From contig CM046877.1 in assembly GCA_025667525.1 (NCBI GenBank), forward strand, positions 34,740,255-34,804,254: 64,000 nt of DNA, read 5' to 3'. A program made the translations under genes and the position numbers. This DNA is from Glebionis coronaria. Its lineage: Eukaryota; Streptophyta; Magnoliopsida; Asterales; Asteraceae. Below are positions 47,890 to 60,044 of this stretch, piece after piece. The notes below the pieces were generated by a model that worked only from the letters and a program-made list of their open reading frames with translations, was not told where the DNA came from and made no database searches. How positions within the stretch are numbered: the first letter of the stretch is position 1; each line of letters begins with the position of its first letter.

Positions 47890-48300
47890 TTAGATGGAAT
47901 GGGACGTCTAAAGGTGAAATCATAAGCCACCAAACCAGAAGTTCATTTATAAAGTCGTATTAAGGTGGAATGGGATTCCCGAAGATGAAAGTTATAAATA
48001 AACGGGCTGTAAAGTATCTTAATAATATCTATTTTCTTAGATATTATATTGGTTTTAATTAATAAGCCTTGCCGGGAATATTTGAGTAGGTTGGGCTATG
48101 AAATCCTTATTGAAACGGATTAGGACGCTTTTTCGTTTGAATAAAGAAGTCATAGGTCACCGAACCGTGAAGTTATCATTTTTATTTTACGTGGATGAGG
48201 ACGCTTATCGATGTAAATAAAAATTTATAAACAAGTGGGCTTAAATATATTCGACGTGACTCATTATTGATATTATTTTATTAATCCATCTATGGAGTAT
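47890..48300. repeat. Two ~228-bp direct repeats in the LARD-like interior
   Basis: ATCATAAGCCACCAAACC (about 47920) and GTCATAGGTCACCGAACC (about 48148) are followed at similar distances by GAAGTT, AAAATTATAAA-type sequence and AACGGGCT / AAGTGGGCT. The repeats are diverged. Confidence 0.55.
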
Positions 48301-48404
48301 ATTCCTTTTGACTCACGATTCCTCCAAAATACCTTATCATTATTAAATACTTATAAAGATTCCTGTTCATCTCTCTTGGGTCATAGCATTGTGCTATTGA
48401 TTCT

Positions 48405-50012
48405 TGATACATAGATTTGCAATGGGTTCAGATTAAAGTTCTCTCGATATCCTCTCGAATTGATCTCGACCTTAAGTGGAATGATTTGTTCTTGGTTATA
48501 GAAAGGAGTTGTTTTGTTTGTCTTTTATTAAACTAATAATACTTAAATGTAAATGATGTTGAGTAAATTAAAGCTTTGGAAGATTTGACAAATTAAAAAT
48601 TAGAGAATTACTTTGAAAACTTAATTGAATTAATGCTTAAAAACTTGTTCTTATCGGAATAATAAAAATTATACTATCGGAATAAAATTAAAGTGATCCA
48701 TCGGATTATTCAAAATGCAAGCTGTCGAAATGAGGTCCTGTCGGAATGCAGACGATCGGAATGTACCTATCGGAAAGTTCCAGATCGGGATGTGGTAAAT
48801 AAAATTTGGCCAGAGTTTCGTCTAGAAAAGGACCTAAACCCGTCGGAATATGCGATCGCAATATGCGATCGCAATCCCAGATCGGAATAGGTGGACTTAC
48901 AACCTATCGCAAAGTAAAACCCTTTTTTGGGTGATTGCGATACCAAGTAGACGAACCGTCGGAATGTGTTAAAAACCCTTGTTTTGCGATGGAATGAAGG
49001 AAGTTCCGAAAATGGTGGTAAGCAACAATTTCAATAAGCAAACACAAAAAGCCACCTTAACCGAAACTTTTAATAACTCCAAAAGCTTAAATTTGACAAC
49101 TTTTAAAAACGTAAATCATGAACTTAATGAAATGAACTTTTGAAAGATTAAAACTAATACGAAATCCGAAATCAATAAGCTTAAACAAGCAATAAGCCAA
49201 TAAGCATGGAGAGCTTATGGCTTATTCACGTAGAGCTAAAAAAAGAAACTAGAAAGATCAAACTTTATTCACGAACACATCCAAAATCCAAACCGTAAGG
49301 ATTTAATACAATCGGATCAAGGAGTTTGACAAATCAAGAAAAGTAGGAAAAGCTTAAAGAACTTAAAAGCATAAACTTGATTAAGATTAATGAAATCAAA
49401 AGTACAAGAAAGCTTGAATTAAAAGATGAAAAACAAAGGAAAAGTTTAGTGAGAGAAAGTATGGAACTTTCTCTCTCTAGAAACTAAAGAAAAATGAAAA
49501 AAACTAAAGACTAGCTAAACTAAGTGTGTGAAAATTTGTGAGGTGAAGGCTTTATATAGGCGTGTGTATGGTGTTGATGGGCTTTTGATTGGGCTTCTTT
49601 TTCTTCTTTCTTCTTAAGTCTTCATGCGTCTTTAAATAAACGTTTCCGACTTGGATTTGAGAAGTGTCGGTGAATAATTCCAACTCGTCTTATAATCGTT
49701 TATTTAATAGACTCGAGTTCTTCGACATAAATGAATCTTCCATCTTTGGCTCTATTCTTCGATAAATCTTCAAATAGGCACAATGACTTCAAATCTTTTG
49801 CACCTTTTGGACAATAGACTTCGTCTTGAGCCCTTTTCTTCGATAAAACCCGTGCAATCCCATGTTTTCTTTAATATTCATCCGGTCGACTCTGAAAACA
49901 CAATAAACACAAAAACCACGCATAATTCCAAACAAATGATATTAAATACGTGTTTTGGTCTCGTTTTAGCCCGATTTAAGTGGTAAAAGGATGGGTGTTT
50001 TCACACCTATCA
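48405..50012 (-). repeat. 3' LTR of the Athila element (1,608 bp)
   Basis: Plus-strand ends TGATACATAG and CACACCTATCA. It contains a cluster of TCGGAAT-type motifs (about 48650-49015) and the palindrome TGCGATCGCA twice. Nearly identical to 57793-59400. Confidence 0.95.
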
Positions 50013-50029
50013 AATCCCCTACACTTAAC
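50013..50029 (-). promoter_or_regulatory. Polypurine tract of the Athila element
   Basis: On the minus strand GGTTAAGTGTAGGGGATT runs directly into the 3' LTR end, the normal position of the plus-strand primer. Confidence 0.75.
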
Positions 50030-51914
50030 CATTGCCATGCCCTCATGCAATGCTTAGTGACAAAGCACAATTACACTTTTCTCATTATCAATTAACCTTG
50101 GCCTTATTAAAATACTACTAAACAAAAATTTAAAGTACTAAGAAATTAAAATTTTAATGTAAACAAGAGAATAGAAAATAACTTATGTGGTAATAACTTG
50201 GAAAGAGATCGAGGACTTACATTAGGGCTTCGGTGCTGCGAAGATTTATCACCCTCAAGTTTCACGTTCCCCAAACTAAGCTTAAAAACGAGATCATTGT
50301 TATTATAAGTTAGTAATTCAAACACTCACACACATGGCTTAATTAAATGCTTAAACTCCCTTATTCTTAGGTGTATCTCTTATATTTTATTTTTGTCTTA
50401 GAATGATCATGAAGATGCATTTTTGGACTTATTTCGATAGTTTATTAGGGCTGAAAGCAAAGTAGGACGATTTGATCAATAGTTAGCTAAAGGACAAAAT
50501 CTTTTAAAACTGCTTCTCGGGATATCAAAAAGTTCATATCTTGGCATAACTTGGTTCGCGATTTGAGACCTTTCTCGGGCCGATATTTGGCATGTACTTC
50601 ATACTTCATATCTTGAGAGACGTTCTTGAGATAATGGTCTTCTCATCGTAATAGAGTTTCTTCACTTGGAGACTTTTGAGGGGTACTCCAACTTTGTTGA
50701 CCACGACTTCATGATTATTCTTCAATCTCTAATTGGGATTTTGAGATACAACGATCCGCCTCCTTTTCGGACTTGGATCTATTTATCCTCATACCTTGTT
50801 AGGGTCTTTTCGGATATACTTCTCCATGATCTTTATGGGAGTTGATTGCTTTTCGTCGTGAGTCTTGATCCTTCATATTGATTTAGGGAATAATGCTTTT
50901 CACATCACTTTGGATCTTCAGCAATAAAATTGAATCCTCATGCCTTGTTAGGGCCTTTTCGGACTCGCCAATCTTCGCGCCCCGCTTCATAAGTTATGCC
51001 TTGGCTATGAACTCTCGTCATTACCGAGCAACTTTTAAACGATCTTGGGCTAGAAGCTAAGTAACTTTTCAAATCGTAAGACCTTACTTATTGCAGATAA
51101 ATTATTAGCAAGTGATGGGAGAATAGGCAAATAATTACACCAAGTGAGCTTGCGCAAGAATACCGACTTATAATTGACTCTATCATTTCTCGTCCTCCAC
51201 AATTTAAAATCTCAAGTAATGAGACTCGTGGACACTTAGCCTAATAAACCAATTAAGGTCTACATGGTTAAGGATACTAGCTAGAATAAACTTGGATAAG
51301 TCTATTCGGGTTGAGTCAAAATAAACGCAACGGGCCTAATATGTCAAAGATTTCTAAACTAGCTACACCACTTATTAATATTTTTGACTTTATTGCGGGA
51401 TATATATATATGAAAGCAACGATAAAAATTTAAAAATTACGACTAAATGGCCAAAGTTAATTAAAAATTTGAAAAATGTTGAAAATGAAGGCATTTTCAT
51501 GGAAAAGTCCACTTAAAACTTCGATAGAAGTCCCCCCTACACTTAAGATAAACATTGTCCTCAATGTTTAAGCATGTGGGAAAAGTTTCCCCTACACTTA
51601 TGATATTGTGCACGTTGGTTAACTCGAGTTAAGGAAGAGACGCCTAAAGTGATCAATTTCAAATGTGAGTATGCAGAAAATTGAATCACGATAGTTGAGA
51701 GATAGAACCGGATTTCGGATAACACGGGAGCACGGTTCTTCAAAGGTTCCAAGAGTGCACTTATCCCTGTAATCACATCACCACACAAATACAAACACCT
51801 ATGCAGGCCCCCCTACACTTAGGAGGATAAAACATTAAAGGATAAATACTCGGGCTGCCTCCCGAGGAGCGCTTGTTTTTGATAATCGAGTCACGAGCCT
51901 GACTCGACCCAAAT
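50013..51914 (-). other. Athila env-position region, degenerate, with repeated polypurine motifs
   Basis: About 1.9 kb between the end of pol and the 3' LTR. Athila elements often carry an env-like ORF here; this copy has only short frames. The plus strand carries CCCCTACACTTA four times (50016-50027, 51535-51546, 51589-51600, 51810-51821). On the element's own strand these read TAAGTGTAGGGG, the polypurine-tract sequence. The copy at 50016 is the functional-position tract beside the LTR. Confidence 0.7.
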
Positions 51915-54900
51915 TTAGTTCATGGGGAACGTGGTGAGGGATGGAGTCATCTCCTGAGAGATGTCCTCACCAAAGTACAGCTTCAGACGCTGGCCATTCA
52001 CCTTGAAATTGGGCCCATTTGGCTGAGAAAGCTCAATGGTCCCATATGGAAAGACGTTGGCGACGGTGAATGGACCAGACCAGCGGCTCTTCAACTTGCC
52101 AGAGAAGATCTTCAACCGAGAGTTAAAAAGTAAGACTTGATCACCAACGTGGAACTCTCGGTTCTTGATTTTTGCGTCATGGAGGATCTTCGTCTTCTCT
52201 TTGTAGATCAGCGAGTTCTCATAAGCTTCATTCCTCAGTTCATTGAGCTCGTTGAGTTGAATCTTACGATGATCACCGGCTTTGTTGATGTCGAAGTTAG
52301 CCCACTTTAAGGCCCAGTGCACCTTATGCTCCAGCTCGATGGGAAGGTGGCATGCTTTCCCATACACAAGACGATAAGGTGTACAACCGATCGGGGTCTT
52401 GTAAGCAGTACGGAAAGCCCACAGAGCATCATCTAACTTATCGGCCCACGCGGCACGATGCTCTCCCACAGTACGCTCCAAAATTCGCTTCAATCCACGA
52501 TTGGATATCTCGGCCTGCCCATTGGTTTGGGGATGATAAGCGGTGGAGAGACGGTGATTGACACCATACTTTGCCATGACTCTTGCAAATTGATCGTTGC
52601 AAAAATGAGTCCCGCGGTCACTGATTATAGCACGAGGAACGCCGAATCGAGCGAACAGCGATTTCAAAAAGTTACAAACCACCCTTGCATCATTAGTAGG
52701 TAAAGCTTTGGCTTCAACCCACTTAGAAACGTAGTCAACGGCTACAAGGATGTATTTGTTTCCTTTAGATGAAGGGAATGGCCCCATAAAGTCGATACCC
52801 CAAACATCAAAGATTTCACACTCTTGAATGAAATTCTGAGGCATCTCGTCTTTATGTGTGACCGTGCCTTGTTTCTGGCAAGCATCACATTTTTTAACCA
52901 TATCGTGAGCATCACGGTAGATGGTGGGCCAATAAAATCCCGAATCAAACACTTTTTTGGCGGTGTAGTTGGGACCAAAGTGACCACCAGTGGGTCCTTT
53001 GTGGCAAGCATCAAGGATTTCGAAAGCTGCCGGTCCATCAACACATCGGCGAATAATCAAGTCGGCACATTGTTTGAAAAGATACGGGTCATCCCAAAAG
53101 TAAGTCTTGATGTCTTTGAAGAACTTTTTCTTTTGCTGGGATGTTAACCCGTCAACGAGGATTCCACCCGCCAAGTAGTTTGCAATGTCTGCAAACCACG
53201 GGGTTTCGTCAGCAGTCGAGTTAATAGACATTAAGGTCTCCAGGGGAAAAGAATCATTGATTTCTTTGTTCGGATGAGCCCCCTGGTAAGGATCCTCAAG
53301 TCTACTGAGATGATCCGCGGCTAGGTTTTCTGCTCCTTTTTTATCGCGAATTTCGATTTTAAATTCCTGGAGCAGCAAAACCCTGCGAAGAAGTCTTGGT
53401 TTGGAATCTTGCTTTGTCAACAAGTACTTCAACGCGGAATGATCGGTATACACAATGGTGGTGGAAAGGACAAGATAGGGGCGGAACTTTTCAAAAGCAT
53501 AGACAACAGCTAAAAGCTCTTTTTCTGTTGTCGTGTAATGCAATTGTGCCCCAGTCATTGTCTTGCTAGCGTAATGGATCGGTTGGAAGTGTTTGTTCAT
53601 TCTTTGTCCCAGAACCGCTCCAATAGCAAAATCACTAGCATCGCACATCAACTCAAAGGGCAGCTCCCAATTAGGGGTAACCAAGACGGGTGCCTTAGTA
53701 AGCTTATCCTTAAGAGAGTTGAAGGCTTCAAGACACTCTTTGGAGAAGATAAAAGGAGTATCTTTTTCCAAGAGGTGGGTCATCGGGCGAGCGATTTGAG
53801 AAAAATCTTTGATGAATCGACGGTAGAAGCCCGCATGACCCAGGAAACTTCTCACACCCTTCACGGTTGAAGGTGGAGGCAATTTTGCAATAACATCGAC
53901 TTTAGCACGGTCTACTTCAAGACCGGCTTTCGAGATCTTATGTCCCAGCACGATACCTTCTTTTACCATAAAATGGCATTTTTCCCAATTTAGAACAAGG
54001 CGAGTGTCTTCGCACCGTTTAAGCATACGTTCCAAATTGGCAAGGCAAGAAGAGAAAGAATCGCCATAGACCGAGAAATCATCCATGAATACTTCCATAG
54101 TGTCCTCCACCATGTCATGGAAGATAGCCATCATGCACCTTTGGAATGTCCCAGGAGCATTACATAAACCAAAAGGCATGCGTTTGTAAGCAAATGTTCC
54201 ATAGGGACAAGTGAATGTGGTTTTTTCTTGGTCCTTGGGATCGATGGGAATTTGAAAATACCCGGAGAATCCATCTAAAAAGCAGTAATAATCATTACCC
54301 GCAAGACGCTCGAGCATTTGATCCATGAAAGGAAGAGGAAAGTGGTCTTTTCTCGTGGCGTCATTGAGCTTGCGATAATCAATACAAACTCTCCACCCAG
54401 TAACGAGACGAGTGTGAATCAACTCGTTGTGTTCATTGGGAACAACGGTTATTCCGCCCTTCTTGGGCACACAATGGACGGGACTTACCCACGGTGAATC
54501 CGAAATAGGGTAGATCAAGCCGGCATCTAGAAGTTTGATAACCTCTTGTTTGATGACGTCATGAATTTTAGGATTAACCCTTCTTTGGCTCTGGATTGTG
54601 GGTTTGAAGTCATCTTCCATGAGAATCTTGTGAGTACAAAAGTTCGGATCAATTCCGCGGATATCGGAAATTTTCCAAGCAATTGCCTTCTTATGAGCTT
54701 TAAGCACATCGATGAGACGAGTTTTCTCTTTTTCTTGCAAGTCCTTAGCGATGATGACGGGTGACTTCTTCTCTTCTTCAAGAAACGCATACTCGAGATG
54801 AGGCGGCAACTCCTTAAGTTCTAAATCCGGAGGATTGTCGACGGGAGGCGTATTCAAAGTCGGAGTATCGATAGCAATGACCGTGGGAGATGGAAGCGAA

Positions 54901-57575
54901 GGATTGTCTTCGGTGAGAAGATTGTCAAAGAAATTCATGTCTTCATCCCCATCGATAGGAGAATCATTAGTAGCTAAATTCGCATCTCCCATGGTATCTT
55001 CAAGATTGTTCCAAAATAAATCACTATCTCCAAATAGAGACAACGACGAATCAATGGAGGACACGGTCTCAACAGTGGGAAGAGAGGTAGGAATACTTTT
55101 GCAAGCATCATTAAAGTGTTTTTCACAAGCCTCATCGAGAACGTCAATACAATTAACGCTCTCATATGAATAAGGCTGTTTAGACAACTTTCCCATGTTG
55201 AAGACTACTTTATCGTCACCCACTCTCATGATAAGCTCACCGGCTTCAACATCAATGAGAGTGCGACCGGTCCTAAGGAATGGACGACCAACAATGAGTG
55301 GCACACGGGGGTCCATCTCGTAGTCGACGACAACAAAATCAGCAGGGAAGGTGAATTTGTCGACTCCTACAATGACGTCTTCAGCTATCCCCACTGGATA
55401 AGCAACCGTACGGTTAGCTAACTCCAAAGTCATTTTGGTGGGGACTAGCTCTGGGAGAGATAATTGCTTCCAAACACTTAGAGGCATGAGATTAATACTG
55501 GCACCTAGATCGGCTAGGGCCATGCAATTCTCTACTCCCGGGAAATTGCAAGGGATAAGAAAACGACCCGGATCACCAAGCTTGATTGGCAATTTCCTTA
55601 AGAGCACTGCAGAGCAGTTCTCATTAAGTTGGGTGTTGGCGAGATCGAGGAGCTTTTCCTTGTCGCTCAGAAGATCTTTAAACATTTTTGCATATTTAGG
55701 CATGTGAGCGAGAGCCTCAGCGAAGGAGATATTGAAATTCAGTTGTTTGAACATTTTAAGGAAGTTCGAGACCTGAATATCGTCCTTGCTTTTGAGCTTC
55801 TCTTTCCTCAACCTAGATGGATAAGGTATATTGGAAGAAGAGGAAGGTTTTGTAAGAATAGGATCACTCACATCCTTGGGTGGAGGAGGGGTAGGAGGAA
55901 GAGGTGGAGAAATAGGAGCAGGTGACTCGTTCTCCTTAGTCACAACCACCGGTGGAGGTATAGGAAGCTCGGGTTCCTTGGTACCTTTACCACTTCGAGT
56001 AGTGATTGCTTTCATCTCCCCTCTTGGATTTGCAACGGTATTACTCGGAAGAGTACCCGAAGAAGAGGGTTGATTACCTTGGAAAAGGCTAGCCATCATG
56101 TTCCTTAAGTCATTCGTTTGACTATCCATAGTGTGTTTCATATCAGCTCTCAGATCATTCCCTTGTTTCATCAAGTCTGCTTTCAAGTTGCGCACTTCCT
56201 GTTGGAGATTATCCACGATCACATCGTTAGTCCTCATGTAGGTTCCAATGTCTTGATGTGATGCGGGGGTTTGGTTTGAAGGAGCAGTGTATGCGGGTGA
56301 TTGATAAGCAGGTTGCTGGTAAACTTGGGTGTTTCGTTGAGGTGGTTGTTGCTGCTTGTGAGGAGGGATGTATGGTGTACGAGTTTGTTGTTGTTGAGGA
56401 GGGCGATTGAGGTTTTGTTGTTGGTTTTGGTTTTGGTTGTTAGGATTAAAACCAGGTGGTGAGATATAGTTGTTGGAACGGTAGCTAAGCAAGTTGCGGT
56501 CACCTTGAGGTTTTGCTTGATAAGCAGGTTGAGTATAGGTGCCATATGCTGCATTCACATTCTCAGCAGGGTAGTCTTGGGTGGCGGTACAAGTTGTGTA
56601 AGAGTGAGGACCACCGCATATCTCACAAGGTTGGCTGACAGCGTTCACTTGAGCGTTTTTGGCGTTGTTGCTGTTGTTGTTGCTGACGGTGTGGGTGACA
56701 AGCGATTCAAGAAGCGTAGTAATTTTGTCTAATCGCTTGTCGCTGTCATTAGTGCTAGCACTAGCAACATTGGTCCTAACACTCTTGGTTTGCACACGAG
56801 ATTTATTCTCAATGATGTCCCAAGCAGCATTGGAAGTCTTAGCCAATAGATTACCCCCCGAGGCACTGTTCAATGAATCTTGGTCATTCATGCTTAAACC
56901 ATTGTAAAAAGTATTGATTTGATGTACTTTGGTGAAACCATGTTGTGGGCATTTTCTTAAAAGATCTTTAAAACGATCCCAAGATTCACTGAACGACTCA
57001 TCGTACTTTTGTTCAAAATTTATGATCTCATTCCGCAAAGCGGTAGTACGAGAGGGTGGAAAAAAGTAGTTGATAAACTTTGTTTCCAAATCCGTCCACG
57101 AGAGAATACTCTGTGGCGGTTCCTTAGCAAGCCAATGCCGGGCTTGTCCCTCTAAAGAAAAGGGAAAAAGTTGTAACCTTATAACCTCTTGTGGAACACC
57201 ATTGAACTTGACCGTGTTGGTGAGTTGTAAGAATCTCTTGATGTGGTCGTGTGGGTCATCAATGGTGCGTCCCAAGAATGGTTGAGCGGAGACCATCTGG
57301 ATAAAGCCTGATTTTAGCTCGAAGTTGTTGGCGGCAATTGGAGGTATGACAATTGGATCCGTGTTGCCATCAACGTGAGCTTGCAGCAATTCAATCATCG
57401 GGCGATTATCCGGAAGGGGCTCATTGTTGTTGTTATTGTTCATGTTGTTGAAAGGCGGGTTGTTGTTGTTATTATTGTTGTTCGGAGGTGGTATGTTATT
57501 GTTGGTTTGTACACCAGCCATGTCTAAGTTATCGAGAGGCTCGGGCTCTTGATAAGACGTGGATCGAGTGCGCAT
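51915..57575 (-). CDS. Athila gag-pol polyprotein, ~1,886 aa
   Basis: One unbroken frame. It is open upstream to 57716, but the start [12 protein letters not shown] at 57575 is preferred: it is 15 bases after TTTTGCAG and MRTRS is the usual Athila start. Residues below count from 57716. An Asn-rich N-terminus precedes Athila gag ([23 protein letters not shown]), then a zinc-knuckle-like [13 protein letters not shown] and a Gln/Pro-rich linker. The protease core is DLGAS at 736, reverse transcriptase FMDD at 1210-1213, RNase [13 protein letters not shown]. The integrase HHCC zinc region is followed by catalytic D1642, D1700 and E1736 (35 residues between the last two). There is no chromodomain. 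All key residues I can place are intact, so this copy may encode active proteins. Confidence 0.95.
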   Translation of the reverse strand: MRTRSTSYQEPEPLDNLDMAGVQTNNNIPPPNNNNNNNNPPFNNMNNNNNNEPLPDNRPMIELLQAHVDGNTDPIVIPPIAANNFELKSGFIQMVSAQPFLGRTIDDPHDHIKRFLQLTNTVKFNGVPQEVIRLQLFPFSLEGQARHWLAKEPPQSILSWTDLETKFINYFFPPSRTTALRNEIINFEQKYDESFSESWDRFKDLLRKCPQHGFTKVHQINTFYNGLSMNDQDSLNSASGGNLLAKTSNAAWDIIENKSRVQTKSVRTNVASASTNDSDKRLDKITTLLESLVTHTVSNNNSNNAKNAQVNAVSQPCEICGGPHSYTTCTATQDYPAENVNAAYGTYTQPAYQAKPQGDRNLLSYRSNNYISPPGFNPNNQNQNQQQNLNRPPQQQQTRTPYIPPHKQQQPPQRNTQVYQQPAYQSPAYTAPSNQTPASHQDIGTYMRTNDVIVDNLQQEVRNLKADLMKQGNDLRADMKHTMDSQTNDLRNMMASLFQGNQPSSSGTLPSNTVANPRGEMKAITTRSGKGTKEPELPIPPPVVVTKENESPAPISPPLPPTPPPPKDVSDPILTKPSSSSNIPYPSRLRKEKLKSKDDIQVSNFLKMFKQLNFNISFAEALAHMPKYAKMFKDLLSDKEKLLDLANTQLNENCSAVLLRKLPIKLGDPGRFLIPCNFPGVENCMALADLGASINLMPLSVWKQLSLPELVPTKMTLELANRTVAYPVGIAEDVIVGVDKFTFPADFVVVDYEMDPRVPLIVGRPFLRTGRTLIDVEAGELIMRVGDDKVVFNMGKLSKQPYSYESVNCIDVLDEACEKHFNDACKSIPTSLPTVETVSSIDSSLSLFGDSDLFWNNLEDTMGDANLATNDSPIDGDEDMNFFDNLLTEDNPSLPSPTVIAIDTPTLNTPPVDNPPDLELKELPPHLEYAFLEEEKKSPVIIAKDLQEKEKTRLIDVLKAHKKAIAWKISDIRGIDPNFCTHKILMEDDFKPTIQSQRRVNPKIHDVIKQEVIKLLDAGLIYPISDSPWVSPVHCVPKKGGITVVPNEHNELIHTRLVTGWRVCIDYRKLNDATRKDHFPLPFMDQMLERLAGNDYYCFLDGFSGYFQIPIDPKDQEKTTFTCPYGTFAYKRMPFGLCNAPGTFQRCMMAIFHDMVEDTMEVFMDDFSVYGDSFSSCLANLERMLKRCEDTRLVLNWEKCHFMVKEGIVLGHKISKAGLEVDRAKVDVIAKLPPPSTVKGVRSFLGHAGFYRRFIKDFSQIARPMTHLLEKDTPFIFSKECLEAFNSLKDKLTKAPVLVTPNWELPFELMCDASDFAIGAVLGQRMNKHFQPIHYASKTMTGAQLHYTTTEKELLAVVYAFEKFRPYLVLSTTIVYTDHSALKYLLTKQDSKPRLLRRVLLLQEFKIEIRDKKGAENLAADHLSRLEDPYQGAHPNKEINDSFPLETLMSINSTADETPWFADIANYLAGGILVDGLTSQQKKKFFKDIKTYFWDDPYLFKQCADLIIRRCVDGPAAFEILDACHKGPTGGHFGPNYTAKKVFDSGFYWPTIYRDAHDMVKKCDACQKQGTVTHKDEMPQNFIQECEIFDVWGIDFMGPFPSSKGNKYILVAVDYVSKWVEAKALPTNDARVVCNFLKSLFARFGVPRAIISDRGTHFCNDQFARVMAKYGVNHRLSTAYHPQTNGQAEISNRGLKRILERTVGEHRAAWADKLDDALWAFRTAYKTPIGCTPYRLVYGKACHLPIELEHKVHWALKWANFDINKAGDHRKIQLNELNELRNEAYENSLIYKEKTKILHDAKIKNREFHVGDQVLLFNSRLKIFSGKLKSRWSGPFTVANVFPYGTIELSQPNGPNFKVNGQRLKLYFGEDISQEMTPSLTTFPMN

Positions 57576-57770
57576 ACACCTGCAAAAGAACGAACAAAGA
57601 AAAACAAAGCAAAAATATTTTTGGTTTTTATATATTTTTTTTAATTTTTTTGTATTTTTGAAAATTTTATATTTTTTAGTTGTTTTTGAAGATTTTCTTG
57701 AAAGAGTAACGTTCACGGGGAACGGATCCCAAAATCCAAGTTCTCACAAAAAACTTTTGATCTTAACGAG

Positions 57771-57790
57771 AAGAGCCGGCAGCGGCGCCA
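57771..57790 (-). promoter_or_regulatory. Athila primer binding site, tRNA-Asp type
   Basis: On the minus strand TGGCGCCGCTGCCGG lies two bases inside the 5' LTR. Athila elements use a site of the form TGGCGCCGTTGCCGG, complementary to tRNA-Asp. One base differs here. Confidence 0.85.
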
Positions 57791-57792
57791 TT

Positions 57793-59400
57793 TGATACAT
57801 AGATTTGCAATGGGTTCAGATTAAAGTTCTCTCGATATCCTCTCGAATTGATCTCGGCCTTAAGTGGAATGATTTGTTCTTGGTTATAGAAAGGAGTTGT
57901 TTTGTTTGTCTTTTATTAAACTAATAATACTTAAATGTAAATGATGTTGAGTAAATTAAAGCTTTGGAAGATTTGACAAATTAAAAATTAGAGAATTACT
58001 TTGAAAACTTAATTGAATTAATGCTTAAAAACTTGTTCTTATCGGAATAATAAAAATTATACTATCGGAATAAAATTAAAGTGATCCATCGGATTATTCA
58101 AAATGCAAGCTGTCGAAATGAGGTCCTGTCGGAATGCAGACGATCGGAATGTACCTATCGGAAAGTTCCAGATCGGGATGTGGTAAATAAAATTTGGCCA
58201 GAGTTTCGTCTAGAAAAGGACCTAAACCCGTCGGAATATGCGATCGCAATATGCGATCGCAATCCCAGATCGGAATAGGTGGACTTACAACCTATCGCAA
58301 AGTAAAACCCTTTTTTGGGTGATTGCGATACCAAGTAGACGAACCGTCGGAATGTGTTAAAAACCCTTGTTTTGCGATGGAATGAAGGAAGTTCCGAAAA
58401 TGGTGGTAAGCAACAATTTCAATAAGCAAACACAAAAAGCCACCTTAACCGAAACTTTTAATAACTCCAAAAGCTTAAATTTGACAACTTTTAAAAACGT
58501 AAATCATGAACTTAATGAAATGAACTTTTGAAAGATTAAAACTTATACGAAATTCGAAATCAATAAGCTTAAACAAGCAATAAGCCAATAAGCATGGAGA
58601 GCTTATGGCTTATTCACGTAGAGCTAAAAAAAGAAACTAGAAAGATCAAACTTTATTCACGAACACATCCAAAATCCAAACCGTAAGGATTTAATACAAT
58701 CGGATCAAGGAGTTTGACAAATCAAGAAAAGTAGGAAAAGCTTAAAGAACTTAAAAGCATAAACTTGATTAAGATTAATGAAATCAAAAGTACAAGAAAG
58801 CTTGAATTAAAAGATGAAAAACAAATGAAAAGTTTAGTGAGAGAAAGTATGGAACTTTCTCTCTCTAGAAACTAGAGAAAAATGAAAAAAACTAAAGACT
58901 AGCTAAACTAAGTGTGTGAAAATTTGTGAGGTGAAGGCTTTATATAGGCGTGTGTATGGTGTTGATGGGCTTTTGATTGGGCTTCTTTTTCTTCTTTCTT
59001 CTTAAGTCTTCATGCGTCTTTAAATAAACGTTTCCGACTTGGATTTGAGAAGTGTCGGTGAATAATTCCAACTTGTCTTATAATCTTTTATTTAATAGAC
59101 TCGAGTTCTTCGACATAAATGAATCTTCCATCTTTGGCTCTATTCTTCGATAAATCTTCAAATAGGCACAATGACTTCAAATCTTTTGCACCTTTTGGAC
59201 AATAGACTTCGTCTTGAGCCCTTTTCTTCGATAAAACCCGTGCAATCCCATGTTTTCTTTAATATTCATCCGGTCGACTCTGAAAACACAATAAACACAA
59301 AAACCACGCATAATTCCAAATAAATGATATTAAATACGTGTTTTGGTCTCGTTTTAGCCCGATTTAAGTGGTAAAAGGATGTGTGTTTTCACACCTATCA
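57793..59400 (-). repeat. 5' LTR of the Athila element (1,608 bp)
   Basis: Same ends and length as the other LTR. It carries the promoter for the minus-strand transcript and the TCGGAAT cluster at about 58040-58400. Confidence 0.95.
58937..58949 (-). promoter_or_regulatory. Putative TATA box of the Athila 5' LTR
   Basis: On the minus strand CCTATATAAAGCC, in the expected part of the LTR for U3. Identical in the other LTR. Confidence 0.6.
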
Positions 59401-59405
59401 ATTCT

Positions 59406-60044
59406 CGACTTATTTTTACCTCAACATCAGATAAGCTTTTGGAAGCTTAATAGACTTAAAAAGCTCTTGTAGAACTATTAAAACATTAACAAGCCTTATC
59501 TATGCACACTGAGGCCCGATAAGGCCCATGAAACACATTTAACAGAGCCAAGACTTAAAACGAACGTGCACTATTTTATCCAACCTTGTAAACTATCAGG
59601 GACTTATGTTGCCATTTGTCAAACATATTATAAGCCCTAGGATAATAGGACAAAACTCTAAGGAATAAACATGGATTTCAATGAACTTAAAAGAAGCCCT
59701 AGTTGATTTAACACGGATTAAAAACCCTAGGGGTTGATTTTGCCACTTTTAAAACTAAATTTAAGCCCTGGGTTATTTTGTTAGAAAACTATTTGTGCCC
59801 TAAATGCCACATTACAAAAATAGAAGAACCAAATGTGTAAATTATCAAAACATAAAAGAAAAATTACTTTGTGCATTAAAATTTACTCGGGCATACGATC
59901 AATAACTACATTTTAAATATCACCTGTGAGTATAAACTTGAGTTCACAAGATTATACGTTCAAGAAAAAGTGTCCTCACTTATTCTCTGGACGAGTAACT
60001 TCATCTTAAGTTTTGAGGACAAAGCTAAAATAACGGGTAAGTGC
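59406..60044 (+). other. LARD-like interior, right part
   Basis: Non-coding. It lacks a clear polypurine tract before the 3' LTR; the last bases read AATAACGGGTAAGTGC. A segment TTGAGGACAAAGCT near 60015 resembles the 3' end of chromovirus-type interiors, a weak clue to the parent family. Confidence 0.5.

Larger units (their letters stand above)
45973..48399 (+). other. LARD-like interior, left part, non-coding
   Basis: No gag or pol homology. ORFs at 46073-46294 and 47056-47310 lack any recognisable motif. The stretch holds two repeat fields described separately (46430-46890 and 47890-48300) and ends at the ATTCT target site of the Athila insertion. Confidence 0.6.
48405..59400 (-). mobile_element. 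Athila-type Ty3/gypsy retrotransposon, near intact, minus strand
   Basis: 10,996 bp with two 1,608-bp LTRs beginning TGATA and ending TATCA, flanked by ATTCT (48400-48404, 59401-59405). It has an Asp-tRNA-type primer site next to the right-hand (5') LTR, one open gag-pol frame, and an env-position region with no long ORF. About nine substitutions between the LTRs by eye (roughly 0.6%) indicate a young insertion. The gag sequence and primer site place it in the Athila lineage. Confidence 0.96.

Noticed and set aside
48693..48890. 65-codon ORF (also at 58081-58278) beginning MIHRIIQNASCRNE
   Set aside because: It lies in the Athila LTR on the strand opposite to the element and results from the TCGGAAT motif cluster. 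Both copies are identical because the LTRs are young.
54835..56073. Several plus-strand ORFs over the Athila gag-pol
   Set aside because: Shadows of the intact minus-strand polyprotein.
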